Part shown: piece after piece, positions 24,301-31,654 of the stretch
How the letters are laid out: each line of letters starts with the position of its first letter
How positions within the stretch are numbered: the stretch's first letter is position 1
Source of the DNA: Candidatus Gastranaerophilales bacterium
GTDB lineage: Bacteria; Cyanobacteriota; Vampirovibrionia; Gastranaerophilales; Gastranaerophilaceae
Assembly (NCBI GenBank): GCA_016282705.1
Contig: JAEELO010000038.1
Location: 1-40,065 of the forward strand
Length of the DNA: 40,065 bases
Direction: 5' to 3'
Position numbers and translations under genes: made by a program
Notes under the pieces: generated by a model
What the model was told of the DNA's origin: nothing
The model's input: the letters and a program-made list of their open reading frames with translations, nothing else
Databases searched by the model: none

Positions 24301-25368
24301 TTATTGTAAAACTTTTTTTATAACATTTATTAAGTCTTGAGATTTTATTTCTTCCATACATTTGTTCTTATTGGTTTTCAACTTACAACATTTCTTCATG
24401 CACGGAGAACAATTTGTTTTTGCAGAAAGAGAAAAGTATTTTTCTCCATATGGAGCTGTTCTGTTTGCTGATGTTGCAAAAAATAAAGTTATAATCTTTG
24501 GATGATTTACTGCCCACGCTATATGACAACTGCCCGAATCAGGACTTATAACCATATCAGAATGTTTAAAGATATATACCAAATCAGAAAGTGTTGTTTT
24601 CCCTGATAAATCTACAAGGTTTTCACTGTTAATGCCTGCTAATATTTTTGCGGCAAGTTCTTTTTCCTTTTCGGCAGCCGTTATAAGAATATTAGAATCA
24701 TTTTTTAATTCATTTATAACATCTATCCATCCTTGAAGTGTCCAATGTTTATTTTCCCAAGTTGTTGCAGGTGCAATTACAATGGTTTTTCTGTTATTAT
24801 CCAGTTTTTCAATAATATTTTTTATTTCTGAGGATACTTCATTGTTTAAATCAGGGATTACAAACTCGGGATTTTTTTGAATACTGCATCCTAAGTATTG
24901 TGCTATTTCCAAATTCCTTTTTACAACATGATAGTTAATATCAAACTGTTTCCTGCCCATTTTAATTATTTCATTTGCAAAGAGCCAAGAAAACTCTCTG
25001 CCGCCATCCGGTGTTATTTTTCTTTTTGCACCTGATAAACCGAGAATCACAGCACTTTTTAAAAGCTGCTGTGTATCAATTGCTATATCATATTTTTGTT
25101 CTTTTATTGATTTTATTATTGAAAGAAACTCTTTAACTACGCTTACTTTATCGGGATTATTTTTCCATTTTTTTTTAGGAAGCACATATACATTATTAAT
25201 TAAAGGATTATTAATAATAAATTTTTCAGCTTTATCTTCAACTATCCAATCTATTTGCACATCAGGAAATTGTTTTCTGAGTTCATATGCCATAGGCAGA
25301 GTATGAATTGTATCACCTAATGCACTTAATCTTATTATAAGAATTTTTTTTATTTCATTTTCAGACAA
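24301..25368 (-). CDS. Family 9 glycosyltransferase (heptosyltransferase-like)
   Basis: The product has about 355 residues from a TTG at 25368, preferred because AAGG lies 8 bases before it; the frame stays open to a TTG at 25398. Family features are ILIIRLSALGDTIHTLPMAYELRKQFP at the start (the RLSALGD-x-x-HTLP acceptor-site motif), YDIAIDTQQLLKSAVILGLSGAKRKI, WLFANEII, IVIAPATTWENKHW (donor site), DLSGKTTLSDLVYIFKHSDMVISPDSGSCHIAWAV and a late ATSANRTAPYG. WaaC/WaaF-type enzymes add heptose to the LPS inner core, consistent with lptC/lptA in the window. The Cys-rich end, NCSPCMKKCCKLKTNKNKC, is found in some family members. Donor sugar not proven. Confidence 0.88.
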   Translation of the reverse strand: MSENEIKKILIIRLSALGDTIHTLPMAYELRKQFPDVQIDWIVEDKAEKFIINNPLINNVYVLPKKKWKNNPDKVSVVKEFLSIIKSIKEQKYDIAIDTQQLLKSAVILGLSGAKRKITPDGGREFSWLFANEIIKMGRKQFDINYHVVKRNLEIAQYLGCSIQKNPEFVIPDLNNEVSSEIKNIIEKLDNNRKTIVIAPATTWENKHWTLQGWIDVINELKNDSNILITAAEKEKELAAKILAGINSENLVDLSGKTTLSDLVYIFKHSDMVISPDSGSCHIAWAVNHPKIITLFFATSANRTAPYGEKYFSLSAKTNCSPCMKKCCKLKTNKNKCMEEIKSQDLINVIKKVLQ

Positions 25369-25571
25369 AATCTCAACCTTTTTTACTAAGTATAACAAAA
25401 AACCCGTTTATTTAGTCTACATTATTGTAAAAAAAATACAGCAAAAGTTTACATTTGAATTTTTATTTTAAACTTTTTAGAGGAATGAATTTAAAAAAAA
25501 ATCCATTATTATAATTGTGTCGAAAGGCGATGGTAAATTCTCTGTATATAAACATTAGGATAATTAAATAA

Positions 25572-25814
25572 ATGAACAGAAAACAAAAAGAAGAAATTAA
25601 AAATTCAATAAGAATGTGCAGACTGAGATTAGAAACAATTCAACCGCATTTAACAGATGAAAAACGAGCACTTAATGAGTCTTTTAATAAATTATTGATT
25701 GAAAAAGCGGTTCTTCGTGATAAATTACACAGAAAAGAACCCTCTATAATAGAAAAGATTGCGAAAAAAATCCGTAAAAACAACCACGAATTGATTTGTG
25801 ATTATTTTAAATAA
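25572..25814 (+). CDS. Short helical, basic protein of unknown function
   Basis: The product has 80 residues, strongly basic and almost wholly helical, with a likely coiled coil at about 5-50 (RKQKEEIKNSIRMCRLRLE). There is no signal peptide. The ribosome binding site is weak (AGGA 12 bases upstream). Its coding character is supported mainly by length and composition in an otherwise open region. Not recognised. Confidence 0.5.
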   Translation: MNRKQKEEIKNSIRMCRLRLETIQPHLTDEKRALNESFNKLLIEKAVLRDKLHRKEPSIIEKIAKKIRKNNHELICDYFK

Positions 25815-25867
25815 ACTTTATTATAAAGAGACAAATTAATGAATTATTTTTATTCTAATCAAATAAA

Positions 25868-25881
25868 ACCTGAATTCAGGT
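25868..25881. repeat. 14-bp perfect palindrome
   Basis: ACCTGAATTCAGGT is self-complementary over 14 bases in the 194-base gap between the genes at 25572 and 26009. It has no T-run, so it is not a terminator; it could be an operator for a dimeric regulator. The rest of that gap shows only AT-rich sequence. Confidence 0.35.
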
Positions 25882-26008
25882 AGTCTCACATACTATATTG
25901 TACGAAAAGAATATAAATATTCCGAAAAAATAAATACAAATAATCTGTGTTATAATAAATCAAAGTAATACAGTCATATTGTATATATAAACAATTAAGG
26001 GAAATATT

Positions 26009-26656
26009 ATGCGAAATTACCTGATTAATAATAATTCGGATAAATTATTAATCTTTTTTACGGGATGGGGATGTGATGAATCTGAATTTGAACATTTAAA
26101 GTCAACTTCAGATGTATTATTTTTATTTGACTATTATGATTTAAATATAGATTTTGATTTCGCAGGTTATAATGAATATAACTTAATTGCATTTTCAGCC
26201 GGTGTATTTATAGCTTCAATTTTAAATTTTAATATAGAACTTAGAAGAAGAATTGCAATCAGCGGAAATCCTTACCTCTTTGATGAGCATTTTGGACTTT
26301 CTCTTAAAACCCAAAATACACTATACAATATAACAGAAAAGAATGCGGATGATTTTGCAATAAATTACCTTATAAAAACCGAAGAAGAAAAAAAGATTTT
26401 TCACCATTCCAAAAGAACAATAGAAAGCTGTCAAAAAGAATTTGAAAGTCTTCAAAGAATTTATAAAACTCATAAAGAAGAAATTAAAGATATTTATAAT
26501 TATGCCCTATTCGGAGGGGATGATAAAATATTTAATCTGACAGTACAAAAGGAGTTTTATAAAAGCAGATTACATATTATAAAAAATGCCCGTCATAATT
26601 TATTTTTCAGAATAAATTCTTTTGATAAAATTATCAATAATGTAGTAATAAATTGA
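26009..26656 (+). CDS. bioG: BioG-like pimeloyl-ACP methyl ester esterase (DUF452)
   Basis: The product has 215 residues, the usual BioG length. The fold is a compact alpha/beta hydrolase: FFTGWGCDE (about 16-24) matches the family F-x-GWG-x-D motif, the nucleophile is Ser63 in AFSAGV, a likely acid is Asp171 or Asp172 in GGDDKIF, and the catalytic His is H196 in NARHNLFF. BioG cleaves the methyl ester of pimeloyl-ACP, ending the BioC-started route that makes the biotin precursor. No bioC, bioF or other biotin gene is beside it. AAGGGA precedes the ATG. The following GT4 gene begins 32 bases later, so they may be co-transcribed despite unrelated roles. Confidence 0.8.
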   Translation: MRNYLINNNSDKLLIFFTGWGCDESEFEHLKSTSDVLFLFDYYDLNIDFDFAGYNEYNLIAFSAGVFIASILNFNIELRRRIAISGNPYLFDEHFGLSLKTQNTLYNITEKNADDFAINYLIKTEEEKKIFHHSKRTIESCQKEFESLQRIYKTHKEEIKDIYNYALFGGDDKIFNLTVQKEFYKSRLHIIKNARHNLFFRINSFDKIINNVVIN

Positions 26657-26688
26657 TACTGAATTCTAATAAATAATGAGGTTATCAA

Positions 26689-27846
26689 ATGCGTAAAAAA
26701 ATTAAAATTGCATTTATTAAATATAATGGTCTTACGGCAGGCGGCACACAACGTTGGCTGCAAAATTTGGGTGCAGGTTTAGATAAAAATAAATTTGAGG
26801 TTGATTATTTCTACTCGGGGAAAGAAGATCCTGACAGACTTAAATTTATGAAGGATAGCAATGTTAATTTAATTAAAGTTCAAGAAAAAGGAAGAGTATC
26901 TATCTACGGGGAATGGATTGATACTGATTTATTCCGGAAATTTGATGAAAACAAATATGATTTAATTCAAAATGCAATTGCAGGTGAAAAAGATTGGCCT
27001 TTCTATTTATTAAAAAAGCCCTTGGTAGAAAGTGTTCATTTAGATTATGGTGTTAATTTTTCTCCAAATGTTTTACACACAATTTTACTTTCAAATTGGA
27101 ATCAAGATAAATGGGCGAAAATGGGCGGGGTAAAATTTCAGAGTTCTGTTGCACCTCTCGGAATTGAAATGCCATATTCAAATCAAGATTTAAGAGAAGA
27201 ATTAAATATTCCGAAAGATGCTTTGGTAGCAGGATTTCACCAAAGGGTAGATAATTATACATTTTCTCCGATACCTATTTATGCCTATAAAGCAAATGAA
27301 GCAGATAATCATTATTTTTTGATTATGGGCGGAAGCAAAAAATACACGGAATTGGCTCAAAAGTTAAATCTTAAAAATTTTATTCAATTGGAACATTGCG
27401 CAAATAAAGAGACTATTTCAAAATTTTTGAATACTTTGGATATTTTTGCACATGGCAGGTATGATGGAGAAACTTTTGGATACGTAATTGCAGAAGCTTT
27501 AATTCATAAAAAACCTTGTATTGTCCATAAAGCCAAATCAAATGCACAAAAAGAAACAATGGGACCAGGCGGATTCTTTGCAAATACGCAAGAAGAATAT
27601 AATAAATATTTGGAAACAATGTTTAAAGATGATGTATTAAGAGAAAATTTTTCAAAATCAGGCTTTGAATATGCTAAAAAAAGGTATATTGATACAAATT
27701 ATATTCGTCAAATAGAGAAAATATATACAGATATAGTAAGAAATCCTTTAAAATATCGGATTTTTAGGAAAATAGCTCTTATCTATAAAACTAACAAATT
27801 TTTGCAGCGTTCTAATTTCGCGATTCCTTTTTTTAACAAAAAATAA
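26689..27846 (+). CDS. Family 4 glycosyltransferase
   Basis: The product has 385 residues with a GT-B fold. The start KIAFIKYNGLTAGGTQRWLQNLGAGLDKNKFEVDYFY holds the Gly-rich acceptor loop. The C-terminal half has the donor-site pattern ELNIPKDALVAGFHQRVDNYTFSPIP, YFLIMGGSKKY, LEHCANKETISKFLNTLDIFAHGRYDGETFGYVIAEALIHKKPCIVHK, in which the EX7E motif appears as E-T-F-G-Y-V-I-A-E. It is probably involved in surface polysaccharide or LPS synthesis; donor and acceptor unknown. GAGG precedes the start. No terminator is evident in the 176 bases after it. Confidence 0.85.
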   Translation: MRKKIKIAFIKYNGLTAGGTQRWLQNLGAGLDKNKFEVDYFYSGKEDPDRLKFMKDSNVNLIKVQEKGRVSIYGEWIDTDLFRKFDENKYDLIQNAIAGEKDWPFYLLKKPLVESVHLDYGVNFSPNVLHTILLSNWNQDKWAKMGGVKFQSSVAPLGIEMPYSNQDLREELNIPKDALVAGFHQRVDNYTFSPIPIYAYKANEADNHYFLIMGGSKKYTELAQKLNLKNFIQLEHCANKETISKFLNTLDIFAHGRYDGETFGYVIAEALIHKKPCIVHKAKSNAQKETMGPGGFFANTQEEYNKYLETMFKDDVLRENFSKSGFEYAKKRYIDTNYIRQIEKIYTDIVRNPLKYRIFRKIALIYKTNKFLQRSNFAIPFFNKK

Positions 27847-27951
27847 GTTTGAAAAGCATAATCTCTTTTTCATCGGATAAAAGTTGTTTGTAAATTGTTA
27901 CATTTTTATAGAAAAAGAAAATAGTATATTTTCACTTAATATTGATAATTA

Positions 27952-27980
27952 AAAGGTTCTGTCGGGCAGAATTTTATGTT
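27952..27980 (+). promoter_or_regulatory. Candidate promoter of the flavodoxin-fold reductase gene
   Basis: TTGATA (27952-27957), a 17-base spacer and TATGTT (27975-27980) place +1 near 27987, about 36 bases before the ATG at 28023. Confidence 0.45.
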
Positions 27981-28022
27981 AATATTAAGTTATGAGTTTT
28001 TGTGTGTTTTAGGAGAGTGAAG

Positions 28023-28691
28023 ATGAAAAAAGTTATTGTATTAAATGCAAGTCCGCGAAAGAATTTTAATACGGCACAAGTTTTAAAAGAAGCACAAAAA
28101 GGAGCTCAGTCTGTTGGTGCGGAAGTCGAATATATAGACCTCTTTGATATAGATTTTAAAGGTTGCAGAAGTTGTTATGCCTGTAAAATAAAAGGCAGTA
28201 AAACGAAAGGACTTTGTGCTTTTAAAGATGATTTAAGACCGGTTTTGGAAAAAATTTTAAACAGTAATGCTGTTATAATCGGAACTCCGATATATTGCGG
28301 GGATGCTACCGGTGTATATAGAAATCTTACGGAAAGAATGATTTTTGCCGCAATAAAATATCTAAAAGATGAGAAAACTGGTGTTATGCAAAGAGAACTG
28401 AACTACACTATTCCAATAGGAATAATTAATACAATGGGGGCAACGGAAGAACAGTTTAACAGGACATATTTGCCTGAAATGATTGGAATGAATGAATTTC
28501 TTCTGAAAACAGCTTTTGGCTATTGTGAAGTTTTAAATGTTTTTGACACATCTCATTTTACTGATTATTCAAAATATGACAGCAGCATATTTGACGGAGA
28601 GTATAAAAAACAAGTCAGAGAAAAACAATTCCCAAAAGATTTAAAAAAAGCCTTTGATATGGGTAAAAGATTAGTTGAAATGAATGTATAA
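28023..28691 (+). CDS. NADPH-dependent FMN reductase / flavodoxin-fold protein with Cys-rich loop
   Basis: The product has 222 residues from the ATG at 28023, which has AGGAG 7 bases upstream; a longer frame from 28002 lacks this. The N-terminus KKVIVLNASPRKNFNTAQVLKEA is the FMN phosphate-binding loop of the flavodoxin-like reductases, and NAVIIGTPIYCGDATGVYRNLTERM is the second flavin-contact region. GCRSCYACKIKGSKTKGLC (about 47-65) supplies closely spaced cysteines, as in iron-sulfur flavoproteins and related NAD(P)H-dependent oxidoreductases; whether a cluster is bound is unclear. The substrate is unknown. It is a single gene with its own candidate promoter and terminator. Confidence 0.85.
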   Translation: MKKVIVLNASPRKNFNTAQVLKEAQKGAQSVGAEVEYIDLFDIDFKGCRSCYACKIKGSKTKGLCAFKDDLRPVLEKILNSNAVIIGTPIYCGDATGVYRNLTERMIFAAIKYLKDEKTGVMQRELNYTIPIGIINTMGATEEQFNRTYLPEMIGMNEFLLKTAFGYCEVLNVFDTSHFTDYSKYDSSIFDGEYKKQVREKQFPKDLKKAFDMGKRLVEMNV

Positions 28692-28699
28692 TAAAAAAA

Positions 28700-28726
28700 A
28701 GAGGGTTAATACACCCTCTTTTTTTA
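28700..28726 (+). terminator. Rho-independent terminator of the flavodoxin-fold gene
   Basis: AGAGGGT (28700-28706) and ACCCTCT (28713-28719) form a stem with a six-base loop, followed by a run of T. It starts 9 bases past the stop. Confidence 0.85.
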
Positions 28727-28891
28727 TATGATTTAATAACTCCAAATACATATAAATTTTGTGATTTAACAAGAGAATCAGACATTGTAACAATATTTTA
28801 ATTTTATTTTATAACTAAGCAATTTTAAAATTTCAAGAACTTTATTCCAACTAACAAAAAATATATACTAATTTAGAATGGAGTATATTAA

Positions 28892-29161
28892 ATGATTAAC
28901 TTTTTACCTTTCCATAAAACTATTCACGGAAAAACGGTCAAGGCAGTTCTTAAACCTGATAAAATAGCAGGTCCTGAAAATACTGAATATCTGTGTGGCA
29001 AAGCAGGAAATGCAAATTTCGTATTATGCACTAGTAAAAATAACGGTTTCTCTCTTGTAACTGATAAGGGATATCTAAGTGTTAACCCGAAAGGACAGGT
29101 TTATTGTTGTAATACAATTGATAATAATGGTAAAAAACAACAACTTTATATTAACGGATAG
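28892..29161 (+). CDS. Small protein of unknown function
   Basis: The product has 89 residues with no signal peptide and a beta-rich look (NANFVLCTSKNNGFSLVTDKGYLSVNPKGQVYCC). A TGGAG ribosome binding site and a TATACT (28864-28869) lie upstream. It sits 56 bases before the CheD-like gene on the same strand with no terminator between them, so the two may form an operon. If the neighbour is a secreted or signalling deamidase, this could be its partner or inhibitor, but nothing in the sequence proves that. Not recognised. Confidence 0.5.
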   Translation: MINFLPFHKTIHGKTVKAVLKPDKIAGPENTEYLCGKAGNANFVLCTSKNNGFSLVTDKGYLSVNPKGQVYCCNTIDNNGKKQQLYING

Positions 29162-29217
29162 TTTTTGTTAATAACAAATTTATTTTTATATCTTATAAAT
29201 AAAAAAGGTAATTGTAA

Positions 29218-30342
29218 GTGACAAAAATCAATTCTATTCCTCCAAACATTATCAATACTCCTTTTGCAAAAAGCAAAGCAGAAGAACCTGCAACAAAAAC
29301 TGCTACAGATGAAAAAACTGAAGTTCCCGCTTCTGTTACTGCATCTGTTGTTCTTTCTCAATATAAAGCAACTGCATCATCTCCTAAAATTTATCCGAAT
29401 GGAACAACTATAGAGCCTATAGAATTTCCGCCCAATGATTACAAGAAACTAAACATATTGGAGCTTTATAATGAATACCCCTATTATAATTGTTCCGAAC
29501 ATATGTTTAGCGAAGAAGCAAATCCAACAGAACTTCCATTAATAAATTCTGAAATAGATGATGAAGTTATATATGTTTCAAATCTTGATATGCCTTATGG
29601 AACTATAGCAGGTACATCAACCCTTGATAAAACACTTTATACAGACTCACTTCGGGTATGTGCTGCTGTTGCAGTTGTTGACAAAGCTCATAATACTCAA
29701 TCTCTGATACATGTGTTCCCCGGATACAATAAAGAAACAAATCAAAATATTATTGAACACATATTGTCTGCAAGTAAGCCTGAAGATTTGGAAATTTCGG
29801 TTGTTCCTGGATATGCTCCCGATACGGCTCAAACTTTGGAATTTATATTTGATACATTAAAAAATATGGTACCGAATAATACCCCCAAATTATATAATTT
29901 CCATAATAACTTATATATTCGTAATTGTGCACTATTACTGCATGATGGTAAATTAAGCTGTTGTGATAAGAATAATGTTAAAAACAAAAAAACTAATCCT
30001 CCTGAAAATATTACATACAGCAAGTATGAAGAAATAAAATATGTAAAAGCACAAGATATTGAAAATAAGCTTAAATCTGCTGAATTTCCTGAAATAATTA
30101 TAAAACCGATGTTAAGAATTTGGGCAGTTGAGAATAATTTAAAAATGAAATATGACGATAATAATAATGTTATATTTTCGGATAAAGATGATAAAGTCGT
30201 CAGGAAAATTGTTACGGAATATCCTACAAATACTTATGTAAAATATGAAGATCGTTATTTTTATGATAATAATGATAATCTAAAAGCTATTCTGCATAAA
30301 GAAAGAGGCAAGGAAGCTAAATATATTGAAGACATACGATAG
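29218..30342 (+). CDS. Unrecognised protein with a CheD-like Thr-Cys-His core
   Basis: The product has 374 residues from a GTG start with AAGG 8 bases upstream. Residues 1-70 are Thr/Ala/Pro/Ser-rich and probably disordered, with no signal peptide. Residues about 136-215 hold TLYTDSLRVCAAVAVVD...LIHVFPG and EISVVPGY. In CheD glutamine deamidases (as recalled for Thermotoga CheD: Thr21, Cys27, His44) the same three residues occur six and seventeen positions apart, with V-A-V-x-x-x-D after the Cys and H-V-x-x-P at the His. Here they are T142, C148, D155 and H165, at identical spacing. Residues 230-374 are hydrophilic with Tyr-rich repeats, not recognised. A deamidase or related Cys hydrolase is proposed, not shown. 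A terminator follows at 30379. Confidence 0.55.
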   Translation: MTKINSIPPNIINTPFAKSKAEEPATKTATDEKTEVPASVTASVVLSQYKATASSPKIYPNGTTIEPIEFPPNDYKKLNILELYNEYPYYNCSEHMFSEEANPTELPLINSEIDDEVIYVSNLDMPYGTIAGTSTLDKTLYTDSLRVCAAVAVVDKAHNTQSLIHVFPGYNKETNQNIIEHILSASKPEDLEISVVPGYAPDTAQTLEFIFDTLKNMVPNNTPKLYNFHNNLYIRNCALLLHDGKLSCCDKNNVKNKKTNPPENITYSKYEEIKYVKAQDIENKLKSAEFPEIIIKPMLRIWAVENNLKMKYDDNNNVIFSDKDDKVVRKIVTEYPTNTYVKYEDRYFYDNNDNLKAILHKERGKEAKYIEDIR

Positions 30343-30378
30343 AATCATATAACTTCTTAATCGACGAATTTCTTTATT

Positions 30379-30412
30379 ATAATATTGCCTTTATCGGCAA
30401 TATTATTTTTTA
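30379..30412 (+). terminator. Rho-independent terminator of the CheD-like gene
   Basis: ATAATATTGCC (30379-30389) pairs with GGCAATATTAT (30396-30406) over 11 bases and is followed by T residues to 30411. It lies 36 bases past the stop. Confidence 0.8.
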
Positions 30413-30460
30413 TAATTAAAAATATATGTGAAATAGTAGAAGTTTATTTAAAAATAGAAA

Positions 30461-30506
30461 TAAAAAAAATATGTAGTTGAAGTTTTGTTCAAATTCAACT
30501 ACATAT
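30461..30506 (-). terminator. Rho-independent terminator of the second AI-2E family gene
   Basis: A perfect 13-bp inverted repeat (ATATGTAGTTGAA at 30469-30481, TTCAACTACATAT at 30494-30506) with a 12-base loop is followed on the minus strand by eight T. It lies about 73 bases past the stop of the gene at 30580-31548, in the 237-base gap it shares with the plus-strand terminator. Confidence 0.7.
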
Positions 30507-30579
30507 CTGTATAAATTATTTGTAATTTCAGCTTAAAAATCTTCTTTATATTTGCCGTTGCTTTATTTTATTATTTATG

Positions 30580-31548
30580 CTATTCATCCATATTTTTCAA
30601 ATATAATTCTTCAATAAACACACAAGTATCTGCTGCTATTGCAGGAGCAAAAATGGCACCGACTACACCAAAGTATTTTGCACAAACAAATAAGAATATA
30701 TAGATAACGATTGGATGGAGATCCATAAATTTACCAAAAACATAAGGTTTTACAAGATTATTTTCAGCAATTTGTGCAATTGCAAAAATTACAGCAGTTA
30801 ATATAACTACAGTCCAGCCTAACTTGTATGTTACAGCTAAACAAATAACTAAAGCAATTGCAGGCCCAACAATAGGAACAATATCTAAAACAGCAGAAAT
30901 ACAACCCAATATAATGGCTGAATCAACTTTTAATATCAAAAGACCAATAATCATAATCAAACCAACACTTGCAGAAGCAATAAATTGACCTGATACAAAT
31001 CTGCTGAGTTTTTCATCTGATATAATAAAGACTTCTCTCATTCTTTTTCTTGATTTTTTAGGGAAAAATCTTATAATACAATTCAAAATTTTATCTCTAT
31101 CTACTATAAGGAAATATGTAAAAATTAATGATACAAACAAATATATTCCGCCTTTAGAAATACTTGTGATAGAGGCAAGTAATCCTCCCGAATTTGCAAA
31201 ATCCTTAACAACAGGAGAATTCATAACAAAATCTTTTACTGAGTCAACATATTGAGGATATTGAGCTGCTAAATGTGCTATTTCCTTTCCTCCAATTATT
31301 ATAATAGGCAGAAACATTAATAATATTCCGCCTACAAATCCTCCAAACACAATGGCGGCTGCAATTTTCCTATTGCATTTTTTCTCTAATTTATCAACTA
31401 TAGGATTTAATGCACATGCAACAACATAAGTCGCAAAAAACATTAAAGCTATATCTGTTATAGTAAAAAGACAGATAATATAAACAATAATACCAAGCAA
31501 AAATATAATATTTTGCGAGTGTCCAAATTTTTGAAACACGTTCTCCAT
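30580..31548 (-). CDS. AI-2E family transporter (copy 2)
   Basis: The product has 322 residues. It has the same architecture as the gene at 13113: ATYVVACALNPIVDKLEKK near the N-terminus, a central soluble region (about 75-125), SAIILGCISAVLDIVPIVGPAIAL, then AENNLVKPYVFGKFMDLHPIVIYIFL and a closing EELYLKNM. The two are clear paralogues, though not recent ones, as many positions differ. The substrate is unknown. AGGAGA precedes the ATG, and the terminator is at 30461-30506. It is divergent from the AsmA-like gene. Confidence 0.88.
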   Translation of the reverse strand: MENVFQKFGHSQNIIFLLGIIVYIICLFTITDIALMFFATYVVACALNPIVDKLEKKCNRKIAAAIVFGGFVGGILLMFLPIIIIGGKEIAHLAAQYPQYVDSVKDFVMNSPVVKDFANSGGLLASITSISKGGIYLFVSLIFTYFLIVDRDKILNCIIRFFPKKSRKRMREVFIISDEKLSRFVSGQFIASASVGLIMIIGLLILKVDSAIILGCISAVLDIVPIVGPAIALVICLAVTYKLGWTVVILTAVIFAIAQIAENNLVKPYVFGKFMDLHPIVIYIFLFVCAKYFGVVGAIFAPAIAADTCVFIEELYLKNMDE

Positions 31549-31654
31549 ATATATCTCCTATTTCTTATTTCCAACACCTTATAATAACATGAAATTAATA
31601 TACAATAAAATTTATAATAATTTTATTTATCTGTTTATGTAGTAATATATTTAT

